A stretch of 64,000 bases of DNA from Istiophorus platypterus (lineage: Eukaryota; Chordata; Actinopteri; Istiophoriformes; Istiophoridae). Shown one piece after another: positions 49,257 to 62,900 of this stretch. The notes beneath the pieces were generated by a model. That model worked only from the letters and a program-made list of their open reading frames with translations, searched no databases and was not told the DNA's origin. How positions within the stretch are numbered: position 1 is the first letter of the stretch; each line of letters opens with the position of its first letter. Location: the NCBI GenBank assembly GCA_016859345.1, contig CM029120.1:5717501-5781500 (forward strand), given 5' to 3'. A program made the position numbers and the translations under genes.

Positions 49257-52200
49257 TCACACCCTTGTGTGGCGACAGCTGTGGGAGGAGCCCGTGGCCG
49301 CGGCACCGGCGGGGGACGAGGGGTCCTCGTCGCTGGACTCGTTGTGCTCCTCTTTGTGGAGGCCCAGGCTGATGTGGCTCTGCAGAGCGGCCGGGGTCAG
49401 CCACTCCTTGGGCAGGCAGCTCTGCAGGAAGGGGATGCAGGAGCTGAAGTACGCCAGTCTGTTCACCCAGCGAGGGATTTCCCGTCCACACAGCAGCTGG
49501 AGAAAAAAAAGAAAGAAAAAAAAAGCAGACTTTGTGATGGTTGTGATGATGTGAATGCAAAGTTTTTTTGCGGCTGCACTAAATGCTTTTATCTCCTATA
49601 CATGCATGTAGAGATACATTTTAATCTGATGCAACAGGGACTGAGATATCCTGAAGTTTAGGCCCTAATGAAGGGCATGCTACAAAAAACACTCGCTCCT
49701 ACATTTCCCATAATGCAAATCCATAATGTCTTTTGTTCAAGCCTCTCTGGTGGCAAATGTCCATGTCTGTCAAACTCCACATTCCCAGTTCGTAACACAA
49801 GCTTTCTGTTAATGACTAAAGTTACGTCCTAAAATCCTTGAAACATTCTAATTCTATAAATGTAAACACTGCAAACAAATCCTCCAGAAATACACTTTTA
49901 TAGCAGTTAGGCTAAATGCCAACATGCTTAAATCAACAATGCTAACATACTGATATTTAAGCAGGTATAGTACTTTTCCATGTTCATATCTAAAATGAGC
50001 AAAAAACAAAGTGCTGAGGAAAGGAATGGGAACATCTTTATTTTTGTAGATATTTGGTTGTAAACCAGAGTTTCGGACAAAGTGGAAGAGTTTGACATGC
50101 TTATGGTGCCAGGTGAAAAGTCAGGGAACACTCAAAGCGATTAGAATTCATCCCCCGGGGTATGGATTTCTGTAGCAAACTTAACGGGAGTTCAGCCACT
50201 AGCTGAGATATTTCAGTCTGGATCAAAGTGGTGCCCCGTAGCTGCCACGGTTAGAAATCTGGGGTGTCGAGGCTCATACCAAAATAACCCCGATGATGTT
50301 CTCAGAGTTATTTTTACAGACTTAAAAAAAGAGACCTCCTTCAGGGACACAGAAGACATTACACAACTGTTTTCACAGGTTGAGTAGGACCTTCATGTGT
50401 AAAATTGGTGGAATGCCCCTTTAGGTGTATTTCGGGGTATAGTACAGTTTATACTGTATATATAGACTGACCTCGGACAGGGAGGAGGAGAAGTGGTTGC
50501 AGTTTTTGTGCATTAGATGGTAGGCGTTCCCTTTGAACTCTTTCCCGAGCTCCTCCATGATTTTATCTATGTCCTCCTCGGTGAAGTCTGTGGTGCCCAA
50601 GACAATGGCCTCCCTGTTCAAGAGAGAGAGGGAGAGAGAAAAAAATACACGTCAGCACACTTTTCTCTCCACCATTAACGTTAACGACATCACGGTGCGT
50701 TGTGCAAAAAAACAAAAGAAACAAGAAAAAAAAACACCCCGGAGCTAAAACACCCCGAACACCCACTTGAATTTGAACGTCTCTCCCAGTTCGGCAGCGT
50801 TGCCCGGGTTGATTTCAAAGATGCCGCTGAAGGGGTAGGGATGACCCCCGTACGCAAATTCTGTGTGGACAGAGATGCAAAACACTGGTTAAATCTTTGA
50901 AAGGAAAGCACTAAACAGCTGTAATTACACAGAAGCAAGCAATTAATCACAGTCACACTGTGCTTAAGTCATCAAGACCTGGCTAATTACAGGCCTCCAT
51001 GCTCTGTATTTCCATTAAGAGCGAGGAACACCAGGGCCACAGCCTATTAAGTAGAGTGTCTTAGATTTTTTCAGTTGTGTAGCCTCTGAATTCAATCTGT
51101 ATTTATACATTTTAACAGGAAACACAAGACGCTGTATTAAAACACCAATGACATTTGAGTGTTTTAGCTTGTCATATGGAGCCAATTTCAACTGCTTTTT
51201 ATACTAGTGGGTATTGTAATCGATAGCAATGCTTCTTTTTTATAAATCGATATCATGTTTTGTATGTAAATACCTAATCCGCAAGGTAACTAGTAGTTAT
51301 AGCTACCAAATGAATATACCAGAGGAAAGAGGACAATATTTGCCTTTGTGGAGTAATAGTATAAGGTAAAAATGAATCAAAACTAGAGTAAATGTACTTT
51401 GTTTTATCCCCCCACTGTCTTTGGTTTATGGCATTTATCATTAAACCTCCTGAAAGATCCATTTGAAACAAAAAAAACCTTAAGATACCCGGTCAGTATT
51501 TAAAACAACAAAACTACACTCTTTTGATAATATCCACATTCAAAATATTACAGTTTTTCATAACCCACAAAGTCGTGGTGCCGGGTGTCGACATCACACG
51601 AATCCTGACCAACTGCAGCAAGATTGAATAATTTTAGCTCAGATTTACCTCATGCCATATTTTACAGTCAAAGCTATCACCACCACGCCTGACAGTGACG
51701 GTATATTAAATTTGTGGCATCATTATGCATAAATATGCTGCAAGCTCAGGATATTTTGCCGACGATCCATTTGAGGGAGTGATTTCCTGCTCAAGCCGAG
51801 GCTGTACTTTCACTGTCATCGTATATCTCGATGTGCAGAGACAATATTTCTGGTTGCAGGGGGCGTAATGGTTCTCCCAGTGATCCGGTTTCACGCTGGT
51901 TCCTGCCTCTCTTTTTCTGAACCACAAACTCACACATACGCGCTGAGTCGGCAGTGACTCAACCTGGAGAAATGGGGTCAGGTTATCATGAGCACAACTC
52001 TGTTTTCCATTTTCCAAGCCGGACTCCCCCTGCGTCCGTTCGAACAGCCCCGTACGAAATCTCATGATCTGACGGTGGTTCTCGGGTCCCGGGTCCCGCC
52101 TGGCGTTGTTCTGCTCAGACGAAAATAAATGTTGATTGGATTTCACAGGCATAAAGGAAGCGCCGTCTTACCTCTGCCATAGATCTCAATGCCTGAGTGG

Positions 52201-55200
52201 AAGACTCCAATGCCCAGATTGGAAGTGTATTCGTTTATCCAGTACTGCAGAGGAAAAGGGGAGACAAAGGGGGGTTAGGCAGAGTGAGGCGTTTAGGATC
52301 AATATAAAAAAAAAAAAGAAGAAAATCAAAAAGTGTTGTATCAGGGAAGAAACACTGCAGCAGCTCTGCAGAACAAATAGTTTAATACTTGATTGCCAGT
52401 ATTTCTGGCTACGGTAGATATTCTGGATCAAATTTAATTTAATTCAATGCATTATGTCTTCCCATCTGTACAAGCAAAACTGTGTCCTTGTACATTTTAA
52501 GGCTTGAGACAGCTCTTGGTGCCGTTTTAGGTTGCTTCCACAGGTTTTGGGTCTTGATATGAATCTCATTTGCAAAATCGTTTTTTTGCATGATCCTTTA
52601 ATCGCATTCTGTTTAATTCAGATTTTTTGATGCTCTGATATCGCAGGGTGGCTGTTTCACACTTGGTAGAGCAGGTTGGTGGTTCAGTCTAAAAACTGTC
52701 ATTTCGCAAGAGACTATAATTGCTCTCAGTGCTGTGTGAAAATATTTGACAAAACTGGCAAATAATTAGAGTTTTTAAAAACGGTTGTTAACCTGCAATA
52801 TACAGCAAATGTTCATTCATTTGCCAAATTAATCAGTTCATTCTTATTCAAGATTGTAACAGGGGGAGCATCCAAGCACAGACAAGGCAAAAAACACCAA
52901 AACCAAAAACAACCCAAAGGAAACACTTAGGACTGATCCATCACAAAGGGCAGATATACAATCAATTACATCCCCTAGTATTTCTGACCAGCAGAACACA
53001 AAAGACACTCCAAGCCATCGCACCCGGCTTGTTCTTGCTATGAGCCATCACTGCAGAGAGTCTGGTGATTATCCGAGGCAGGGACCACAGGACCGCGGGA
53101 CCCCCCCCCCCAACAGTCCCGTGCCCTTTGACACTCGTGAGGGAAACAAGCTAAGAGCCATCCGCGCTCCCCCAGCTGTCCCCTATTAATAATAGAACAC
53201 ATTTCCGGGCTCAGAGTGATACAATAAAAGCTTCCCCACCACTTTGCTTTGTGTCAACAGAGCCCTCTCATGTTCCTGCATTAACCTCCACCCCTACTGG
53301 CTCTCCGGCTTTTGCCATTTCACACCAGACCTGGGTGGGACTCTTTTAACCGAAGCAAATTCTAAGCCTCGCTTGAAGGAACCCCCACTGACAAGAACGG
53401 ATTCTTTCAGCCTAAGTAAGATGAGGCTGTCACGAGTCAAACGACCTGAGTTTTCCCTAACAAATCAGTCCTGGCAGGGTTGGTGAAGCTTTCAGAGTCC
53501 CAGAGATAAATCTCTCTCCTCTAATGATGCACCTTCACTGTCGTGCTTTTGTGACAATCATGTTGCACGCCAGCGCTGCAGCAACGATCCATGCAGCCTC
53601 CCCCTACAATCTCCGGCCTTTGCAGATACAGCATGCGCCACTACGCGCATCCATCAGCCACGCCGATTTCACTCCGGGGGTGATGGATCCGTCGTCATCC
53701 CTACTTGCACGACGCACTCGCGTGCTCTTGTGTTCGATTCTCAGCAAAGTATTTAAGGCCGAGTCTGACTGTCACCGCACTCAGGATCACTTTCTCCCTT
53801 TTCAACAAGCCGCTGCACGAGTGCCGGCACTGCAGAGCCAAGATTTGATTAGAGGACATCTATAGTTGTTTTCATTCTGTTATGTGTAAAACTTTATTCT
53901 AACCCCCACCCACTCTTTTAGCATTTATATGCAGTACACACAAAAGGAAGAAATGATCTTAAACACACTATAGTGTAGTTTTATGGATATTTAACTACAT
54001 CCTCTCTCATCAAGCATCTGTAACTGGTGTATAAATATATAATGAATAGTTCAAAGTATAACACAACATAGGTAATATCATTTAAATGTGTCCTCCTATT
54101 TTTTATATATGAAATAAGATACTTTTTTTTTTCATGGTGGTGCCATGGCAAAAAGCTCCTCCGTCCTACATGAGATTACAAGTCAACGCTATTTTAAAAA
54201 CTATGCATCTTCCAAAAAAGACAAAAGAACAAGAAGCTGCTGATTTGTATGCTTATGTGCCAAGCAGCCAACTCAGTCTTTGTGAATCATCCATGTTCAC
54301 AAAATGAAATGAAATAGAAGGCGTTTACTTCTTACATTTAGTTATAATCCTTTGTTATCATTTCAAACCTAATCCTTGATTTATTTTACATGGTGAGATT
54401 TTTTTTCTGCTATGTCCATTAAATGGATTCAAACTCATTAGTTACCTCCTCATGCAGTAGTTTTCACTGTCAGTAGCAAGGTCAGCCATTCTCATAGAGG
54501 ATTGAAATGGCATGCATTTGTATATATTGTGAATAAATTTGTACACAAAGTACTTATTATAATTAGATTTTGTATTTAATTCAAATTTTTTTCCCCCACT
54601 CTTATCTTTACTCTCATGACAAAGTGCGGCTAAAAATCTCACAAGTGGATCTTGAGTTTAGGTTTTTATGTGAAACTGCTACATCCAAGGTCTCGGATGA
54701 ACCCTGAGCCTCAACAGGTCTTAACAAGCTTTGAACTAAGCTATAAACACTTTTGATCTCAGCTGTCGGTGATTTGTACACAACTATAAACAGTTTATGA
54801 AATGTTTTATGATACACTGTAGGGTCATGTGTGAAATCAAGCATAATTAAATATGATTGCAGCCAATATCTGTCCTTCATTAACTGGTAGTTGGAGGATG
54901 GATTGAAAATGTAATGGTCGCCAAGGAAAAGCAATAAGCGCTCAACGTGTCCTTATTTCTGCTTAAAACTACACTTTAGTGGCATAAAAATTCCTCATGC
55001 CTTTATATAAGGCTTAGAAATACTAAATAAGGGGAGCTGAGGTAAAGTGTTTCCAGCAGAGACACACTTGACAATATCAATTCTCTGCATTTACAGCAAC
55101 GTGTTGCATAATACTCACACAGGAGGCCGTTCAGCAGTACAGTATGTGAGGACCAGTCAGTGAGCACACGACTGAATGAGGACCCTTGTCCTTTCGCCAA

Positions 55201-55903
55201 TGTGAGTGGGTTTACTTGCTTGTGTATTTGTGTGTAAATATGTGTGTGTGTGTGTGTGTGTGTGTATGCATCATGTGACCTGAGGGCACAGTGACAGAGT
55301 TCAGAGGGCTGAGGGAGGCTCTTGTTTCACAGGCCACAGTTTGGAGCATGACACTGAATTGTCTTATGCACTTTCTTAATTCTCTACTTTATCTCTTTAG
55401 GTCCAGACATAACTGGATGATCTTAATTTTTTTTCCAGGAGCCGAACACAGCGATGATGCTTTATAATGGCTGAACCCATACATGGGGTCTAATTTGATT
55501 ACATTACACAATGCATGACTGCAGCGAACCAGCCTCTTCCTCAGTTTGTATTGCAGTAAACCTTTGAACATGGGTGTGACTGTTTATCGAACTCCATAGG
55601 AAACTCTTTTGATTTAACATTCAGTCAGTTTTTAAGACCATGGGGGGAATAAAAAAAAAGACTTTTTCAACCTATTTTTCCTCTCTGCAAAATGAAAATA
55701 TCTGTAAAGTGCAAAAGTGAAACAGGTGTGTAGTGGACCGATTATTTCCCAAGTGGGTGTCTGATTACAAATATCCCCAATATAGCCAGAGAACAAGAAA
55801 AACATAAAATCAAATAAAACTGAGTGCAAAGGTGAGTGAAGTTTGGTCAGGCTGGAGTCCTTACCATATCATACACGTTAAGGATGACAGGTTCATTGGC
55901 CAT
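49257..55903 (-). CDS. desi2: Deubiquitinase/desumoylating isopeptidase 2 (PPPDE1), complete, 5 exons
   Basis: Minus-strand exons are 55865-55903, 52172-52244, 50767-50860, 50472-50613 and 49257-49496, with lengths 39+73+94+142+240 nt. The frame is continuous, giving 195 aa; human is 194. The PPPDE cysteine-protease fold fills about residues 5-145. The catalytic His is H29 in GVFHSG and the catalytic Cys is C107 in MHKNCNHFS, both intact. The motif EFAYGGHPYPFSGIFE (38-53) and the segment LAYFSSCIPFLQSCLPKEWL are hallmarks of DESI2 rather than DESI1. The C-terminal tail is acidic and Ser-rich (HNESSDEDPSSP) and ends SCRHTRV, resembling mammalian RPGRHTKL. The family removes ubiquitin-like modifiers from substrates and is mainly cytoplasmic; the exact substrate preference is literature knowledge, not visible here. 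The start MANEPV replaces mammalian MGANQLV and has a reasonable context. Confidence 0.96.
49900..50270. repeat. Mosaic dispersed repeat (family D) in desi2 intron 4
   Basis: Landmarks are 'gccaacatgctt', 'gctaacatactgatattta', 'agcaggtatagta', 'gaaaagtcagggaaca', 'gattagaattcatcccc' and 'gagatatttcagtctgga'. Their order matches the opposite-strand copy at about 27.87-28.7 kb and the fragment at 18.5 kb. Confidence 0.65.
51170..51450. repeat. Dispersed repeat (family C) in desi2 intron 2
   Basis: Landmarks are 'caactgctttttatactag', 'gttttgtatgtaaatac', 'ctaatccgcaaggtaacta', 'gaggacaatatttgcc', 'gtggagtaatagtataag' and 'gagtaaatgtacttt'. It shares its right part with the copy at 9.93-10.11 kb. 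Confidence 0.7.
52245..55864 (-). other. desi2 intron 1
   Basis: Donor GTAAGG, acceptor CTGCAG; 3.6 kb, AT-rich in its right two thirds. It contains a (TG)n at 55240-55265 and a poly-C run at 53101-53111. A 106-codon sense-strand reading frame at 54614-54934 has no recognisable domain and is probably chance. Confidence 0.8.
55240..55265. repeat. (TG)n microsatellite
   Basis: About 12 TG units within desi2 intron 1. Confidence 0.85.
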
Positions 55904-55904
55904 G

Positions 55905-57110
55905 GTTTAAACCTGAGCTGGAAAGGCAAACGTCCCCACCCTCCACGTTTCTAAGGTCGTCAGCGCCTCCACACCCCGCCGAAGTCACAGGGCCACACGG
56001 TGGAGGACAGCGGCGGCGGCAGCGGCGGCGGCGGCGGGCGGGCTCCTGCTGGAGGGATGGAGGCTGGTCATTCCCCCTGCAGGGCGAACGACCACTGCAT
56101 GGGACACAGCTCTGCGCGTAAAGGCCGGGAGGGAGGAAGGAGGGGGGGTTTCCAAAACGCGAACCGGGCAGCCCGAGTGTAGAGAGGTGTCACGGAGCCA
56201 TGGTCGCAAGAAAGGTCAGGGAAGCACGAAGCCCGGATCCCTGCAGGGCAAAGCGGGGTTCAGCGGTGGACGCGGGGCCCATGCCCCGGCTCCAAAAACG
56301 AGAGAAATCCGCCGTAACGGGAACCGATGCGGGCAGGACGTGTGTTTGCGAGAGAGAAAGCGAACCGCAGCAGCTCAAAATATCAGATCAGAGGCGAAGG
56401 TGTGATCCGTAACGGACAGAAAGGGGCCTACGAGTGTTCAAATCCGAGGCAGGCGCCCTCCTGTCATCGCGGGAGAAAAGGGGGCAGCTAGGGCGGACCG
56501 ACGTCGAGGCCATCTTTCTTTTTTTTCACGCGGAGGATGTCGGAGCAGCTGTGGGGGAGGACTCCTGGGCCACGGCGGTTAATTGCAGCTGATAGGGAGG
56601 GAGTCCGGTTCACCGGCGGCAGCATCTCGGGCCGTCGGCGCTGCTGCTCCTGCTGCTGCGGCTGCTCCTGATGCTGCGGCTGCTCCCGATGCTGCTCCTG
56701 CGGCTGCTGGCCCGCATCCAGCATCCTCTTCGTGGTCGGGAGGAGGGGAGGCTGGTCGGCGCCGACCTCCGCGGCATGACAACCGACCACCGAGCCGTTC
56801 ACCCCCAGACCACCGCGACGACCACGACAACAACAATAACAACAACAACAAAAATAGGACGTGTCTCAGAAAGTACCGTGGCGGCAGAGATCCATCCGTG
56901 TCGGGGTGATCATCCAGCCTCCCCCCCCCGGGTCTGGCTCCGTCTCTCTCTCTCTCTCTCTCTCTGGACGCGGGGCTGGAGCGTTTGATTACATCATATC
57001 TGCCTCCGAGGCGAAACCCACCGACGGCTGATGTGAGGCAGAGCCGCCGCCGCCGCCGCCGCTGGTGGATGCACCGGAGAACAGTGTTACTACAGACTCC
57101 ACTTTACGCA
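55905..57110 (-). promoter_or_regulatory. CpG-rich promoter region of desi2
   Basis: CpG-dense sequence begins at the desi2 start codon and extends about 1.2 kb upstream. It holds GGC/GCC triplet runs (about 56010-56040 and 57040-57062), a CTG-rich block (56639-56705), a (TC)n tract (56943-56965) and a YY1-like GCCATCTTT at about 56510. The exact start site is unknown. Confidence 0.6.
56639..56705. repeat. Interrupted CTG/CAG trinucleotide repeat
   Basis: The plus strand carries imperfect CTG/GCT triplets with CGG, CGA and CCT interruptions. On the desi2 sense strand this reads CAG-rich. It lies about 0.75 kb upstream of the desi2 start. Confidence 0.8.
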
Positions 57111-59610
57111 CTGTTCCTGTGAACCAGCTCCAGGCCGGGATGTGCTAATTCTTTTTTTTTTTTTTTACTTCATTTATTTATATATATTTCTTATTTTATT
57201 TTAACCTCCGAGTCTTTTTGCTTGAGCCGCTCACACCGACAGGTAAAACCAGCTCAGACACATTGGACAAAACCGTCAAAAAGGCTTTGTTTCGTTTGGG
57301 AAAGTACTTTTTGTGATTGATTTTATTCGTTGACTTATCAGTCATTAATTTACGTTTATTTTTCTCATATTGCATTGTGTTAATAAAACACAGCATTAGA
57401 TATATGGCAATATCTCAATGTTTTCCCAAAGAACCTTTTTTTTTTTTGGTCAGCCAAGCAAGTTTCCGCCTTTATTCTGAAGGTACACTGACAACATCCG
57501 GTGTTTCCCTCGCTTGTCGTCTGCTAACTTGACAGTTAAGGGTCTTTTTCCAATAAATGAATAAATAAGTAAAATGCGCTGAGTCAAAAGTTTAAGATAC
57601 AAAATCAAAATTATGGCAAAAATGATAAAATAATCACTTTTTCATAATTTGAATATCTACTAATCATAATTGGTAAATCTCTATTTTAACATATCAAACA
57701 TTTGACTTAGTATCACAATTCACAATAACAAAATTACTAGTAAATTTCATTCTGATGTAGTAAATCAAGATTGACTTAAAAGCTCATAACCTTCACTAAA
57801 TCATACTTTAACTTACATTGTAATTTTGATCCACTAGTTCACAAATTTCATTTACTGTCTCATAATTTGGATTCAGAAACATTTTGACAAAATAAATCAA
57901 TTCAGAATCTCATTCAGAATCTGCCAATTGGCTGCCTCTAAATTTTAACAAAAGACAACAAAAAAAAGAAAAGCCAAAGCCATGTGAATTCAACATGAAT
58001 TTTAATGGGTGCCTGGATGTAAAACACACCGTGTTTGCATTATTTAGTAATGCTCCTGATCTACTCCTCTGCCATACTGCACATTATCACAGTCCCAGTC
58101 AGCAGAGCAACATGGAATGTATTTACAGGTGAAAAGAGCCACACAAGACTCAGAGACGATTACATGGTAGATAGGCTGCGGACTGACAGACAAATACACC
58201 CAGCACACACAATTCATACAATTCATCTGCTTTATGGCCATAACTGGAGGAGTTCCATGATTGTGGCTAGTGCAAAAAAAAAAAAAAAAAGATAAACATT
58301 TAAATTTGTCCTCAGCAATATATCCCTCAGAAAACTCTCCTTTAAAGGGAACTGGCTCAAGCTGCTTGCTTTTTGAATTTTTTTTTTTTTTAGTATTAAG
58401 CTGCTGGTCCTTCACACTAAAGAACAACTCATTTCCCTCAACATACTCCGGTTTACATGTTCACCCCACACAACCACTTAGCGGAAGGTGCGATGTGTTT
58501 ACAAGCGCGTGCGTGGATGTGGAAATAGGAGCATGCTTTTAAAATGACTGTGGCCCGAACCTGGCAGAGTCTTCGGCTGTGAATGAACGTCAGGTAGTGA
58601 GCTGCTCAGCAAACGATATACATCTAATGACGTGTGACACTTTGATAAACTCTTCATAGTGAAAGTATTAGTGACCTGTGAACAAGTATATTTTTGCACT
58701 TTATGGATAAATCTTGAAATAATTTTTTTTTTACTGTCAACAAATCTCGTCATTGAAATGATTTTACCAACTAGTATTGTCAGATATATCTTATTCCTCT
58801 TCTGCCATAGAGCTCAGTTTTTGACGGAAAACTATTAAAAATGAGTGGCCCCATTGCGACATGTTCCTTCATTAAGATAAACATGTTTATTTTGACTCCC
58901 ATATACACTGTCCTGCTGCGAGGAACACTGACAAGGGCCCTGAATGTGTATTCATTTGCAGTTAAAAATAGTTCCCAACTAATGCCCCATTTCCTCATTT
59001 TGATGACGTCTGCTAAAAACTACAGTGCTCTGCTGATTTAGGAAAAACTGAGCTGCTTTTGAAAGTGAAACTATGTCTTTGTTAACTATTTCTTAAAATA
59101 TTCACATCTCGAAGAAATGGGTTTGTGGCTGAGGAAGCGAGAAAGTATTAAAAGACTACATCACTGTTGGTTGACGGGATTCGTTGACAGTAAGAATTTT
59201 TTTTTTATTTTTTTAATTGCCAGCCTTATTATTTAATTTAATGATATTAATGGATGTAGTGGGTTGATTTCCATTTTGATCAATGATAAGGAGCAGCAAG
59301 AACCAAATACTTGGAACAGACAGAAAAAGGCACTCAAAAGGTCCATTACGGGACAATTTATCACAATAACAGCAGGCTCTTTTAACCTCCTTCCATATGT
59401 AAGCAGCAAACTAATTCTGTGGAATAAAGGAAAAATAAATCCAACCGACTCCCGTAAACTTTGATGACTGAAACTGAAAGTTCGTCTCACGCTGCACCCT
59501 CCCCGGGTCTGGACACAACACTGTCTTTCAGTTTGTGAATGGCCCCCGAAGCTTTAGTCAGGCTGACGTGACTCAAGGTTTTTAATTCTCTTTTCATTTT
59601 TTTTTTTTTT
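57111..59610. other. Intergenic interval between synj2bp 3' end and desi2 promoter
   Basis: AT-rich sequence with the tandem array at 57.59-57.95 kb and poly-A/T runs at 57151-57166, 58274-58290 and 58378-58391. No coding exon is recognised; reading frames here are under 130 codons and without domains. Confidence 0.65.
57590..57950. repeat. Diverged AT-rich tandem repeat
   Basis: Degenerate units built on 'tcataattt', 'aaaattatg' and 'gacttaGTA/aaatca' words recur many times in both orientations. This fits an old tandem array related to TCATAATTTTGACTT-type fish repeats. Confidence 0.5.
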
Positions 59611-59627
59611 TCTTTTTTGAAAATGGT

Positions 59628-59633
59628 TTTATT
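59628..59633 (-). terminator. Candidate polyadenylation signal of synj2bp
   Basis: AATAAA on the minus strand lies about 360 nt after the synj2bp stop. It implies a 3'UTR of roughly 59610-59991. A T-rich tract on the plus strand follows at 59599-59617. No transcript evidence is available. Confidence 0.5.
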
Positions 59634-59991
59634 GCATTCAATCGCTGTGTTTGGGAAGACATTAGTTTCTGCCTGAGCTCGGCTCAGCCCAGCCCAGCAG
59701 CAGGAATGTCGTGTGTACGTCCTTCTTCATCTCCTTGCCCTCTCAACGTTATCTATTAGAAATAATCTCTGTGGAAGGAGAGCCTCCTTTTGCATAGGAA
59801 TGGTGTCAATAAGCTACCATTAATCACATAATAAACATGAAGATGGAGAAACTCATCAGTGACACCAACATCTACTCATCAAAAATAATAAGGTCTACTG
59901 TTTAGAGTTTTTTCCCTCTTTCACCTCTTTGGCCTTTAGCAAAGTTTTTTGATCTCAACGATAGCATGCAGACGTTGCCGGCCGGGCTTGG

Positions 59992-62900
59992 TTAGATGTG
60001 GTTCCTATTGTGCCGCATGTAAATGAACGAGAAGAGGATGGCGGCTCCCACCAAGGCAGCCAGCAACCCCAGAGAAAGCACAGGAGTATGGTGTTCGGGT
60101 TCGGAGCCCAAGGGTCCGTTCATTTGAGGGGCCGGCTGCAAGACACATATGCAGAAACAGGAATGAGCATTAAGAACTGCACCGGTGGGGACAATTACAA
60201 AGAAACACACCAGTTGTTATCTGTTAAAATCTGGGTTACATTGTTGGACAAATTATCAGTTAAACCTGCAACTAATGAGAATTAGCTTTTTAAATTGTTT
60301 TTATTTAATTGTTTCATCTGCTGATCATTTTTTCGATAAATCAACTAATTCTTCTGTCTACAAAATTTCAGCATATTGTGAAGAATGCCCGTTGGAAAAC
60401 TCCACGGACCGAGGTGACATCTTCAAAGGTCTTGTTCTGTCTGACCCACAGTCCAAAAACCAAAGGTAATCAGTGTTGTGACAAAGAAAAACATCAAATG
60501 GACCAATTTGAGAAGCTGCAAAGATTTGACTTTTTACTTAAAAATATGACTCAAATAATTATTAAAGTATCGGAATAGTAGCCAATATTGCGATGACGGA
60601 CTGATGGATTAATGGACTCATCATTGCAGCTATATTTTCAGTTTCAATAAATATTCTAAGAAGTGATTAATCGAACTGAGATGTTAAAAGTATAGCAGTG
60701 GTGTTTTTGCATGTTTTACCCAATTACAAATCAAAGGAACCCGATTTTACTTTTGGAATGTCTTCATGGCACACCGTCCAATTTCCCAGTTGGCTTCAGT
60801 TTATTCCAGTGCTGTAGGAAATTTAACTTACACAAACAGTGCTTGAAACCTAAGGTTGGACAAATTCATCAGCTCCGTCGCCCGCTTACTAGCCCCTGCT
60901 AGCTTTGACGGGGCCTTAAACCACATCTCAAACTGAAACATTTTATCTGTAACACTAATTATTTTGTAGTTAAACATACAGATTTCAACAGTTAACTAGC
61001 AATGGTAGACACTGATACTTAAATTAACCCGGTTGCTGTTTGGGCAGCAAAGTTTAAAATATTGGATTTTAGGGAATTCTTTTTTTTCTTTTTAACACAT
61101 TGGTCTTTGAATAAGAAAATGAATAGAACATGAAAAAAAAATAAAATAAAAAAAACTGGGAATTACATAATTTCATACATATAGGTAGGTTCAATGTGTG
61201 CTGCGGATTGTTATCCCAGTTTTTGCAGAAAATGTGGCCATACATGTCATTATTAAAGCTTAAGTCTCCTCATACAAACACAAAACTTGGGTGGTTTCCT
61301 TGTTCTTCTCAGATAAAATTTTAAGTCCTGTCCAAAGCAAAAAACCCCAAAAAACAACATAAAATACCAATAAGGTTGGGTGTTAAATTCATGCCACTCC
61401 AAGTATATTTTAATAGCCTCCTAAGCACCAGGAAGTGAGACATCTCTAAATAAATGGCCAAACCAGCTGCCAAAAATGTTTTATTCACTCCACTAATTTC
61501 ACCAAACAAAAGCAGATGGGTAGAAAAGAAGAAGCCGAGACAAAAATTGACTGCGACTGGAAGCATGGGTTCAACTTGCATTGCAACAACTGAATACCAA
61601 GAAGCGGTCATTTAAAGCATCATGCCTCCTACCATTTTCAGAACGCGGAGCTCCACGTCCTCCCCTGCTGTTCTGAACAACTCCACTGCAGCTTTGTGTG
61701 TCTGCTCCTGCAGCACGATTCCATTGATCTAAGGCACAAAACCCACATGAAACAAAAACTTGACTTAACTAGTTCGTTTTTCAGGTTGCAACCTCCACTG
61801 GGGACTTTTCAAAATCCTGTTTTTCTCCCCCTAACAATCAGAACTGAATTACTAAATAAAATCTATCTAAACAGTGTCCTTTGACTATCCAGCTGTAAAA
61901 CGTTGGATTTGTCTAAATTATCAATACCTTCATTCTAGCTTCAGGTTTCTCCGTACACTTCAAGCATTAACATTCACCGGCAGAAGCAAAGTAACTTGCC
62001 GACCCTTGTTGCCCCAGGTCGTCACTCGGCTGCCTGCAGGAGGCTGCCGAGCCTGTATGCAGCCTGAGGGGGAGGCCACTACTCAAGGCTGAAGTGGTCA
62101 CCACCTCTGCATGGTTTTCATGTGACTAAATATTTAATCTGTTTAGATTAAAAGGCACTGGACTATACCTGCAATCAGAGTTATGGAAGTAAAAAATGCA
62201 ATATACACTATCTATCAAGGAAACTAAATGTGATCTTAGGGAAGGTTAGAGCTTTAATAATGGAGAAAAAAGCTGCATTACTTTTTTGTTATAATACTAT
62301 TATCCTGCAAATCCCAACATCCAATTTTATCATAATTTGTTATTTACTAGATTGAAATACAAGTAACAGCACTCACAAAACTTATTTTTTTTCGTTAAGG
62401 AACCTCCAAAACTGTGCCCATGTTTCAGTCATTGGATAAATAATCAGAGCAAGTGCAAACTCAGTGGGATTTCAACCAGGAGCCCTGTGAGGCTGGAACT
62501 GTGCAAATGTTGTAGAGGTGACACAGATATCGTCCTGCACCTCCTGGCTGAGAGTCAACGTTTTATTACCGCCAGGATCTTGTCCCCCTCCTGGAGTCTT
62601 CCGTCCAACGCTGCAGCTCCATCTTCTTTTATTTTGGACACATATATGCCACTGTCATTCACGACATAATGGTGGTCCACGCCCCCGATTATGTTGAAGC
62701 CCAAGCCTAAAAAGGAAAATAAATAAGTAGACAGAAAAACAATGATTGGCATGGGAGAAGAGGGGGGTTTAATAAAAATTCAATTCAATCGAGGTACAAA
62801 CTCAATGGTTTGAACTTGTTGATCCAATCACGACACTTATCTCAGTGGATCAAAGTGCAAGAGAAATCCCTCCACCACTGTACTGCTGCTCTCAAAGAAA

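Noticed and set aside
54614..54934. 106-codon minus-strand frame in desi2 intron 1
   Set aside because: No recognised domain or splice context; desi2 exons 1 and 2 join directly across it in the expected frame.
61321..61611. 96-codon hydrophobic frame on the sense strand in synj2bp intron 3
   Set aside because: It lies just after a good donor, and exon 3 to exon 4 splicing already gives the expected protein. T-rich intronic sense sequence naturally encodes Phe/Leu/Val, and there is no splice link or recognisable family.
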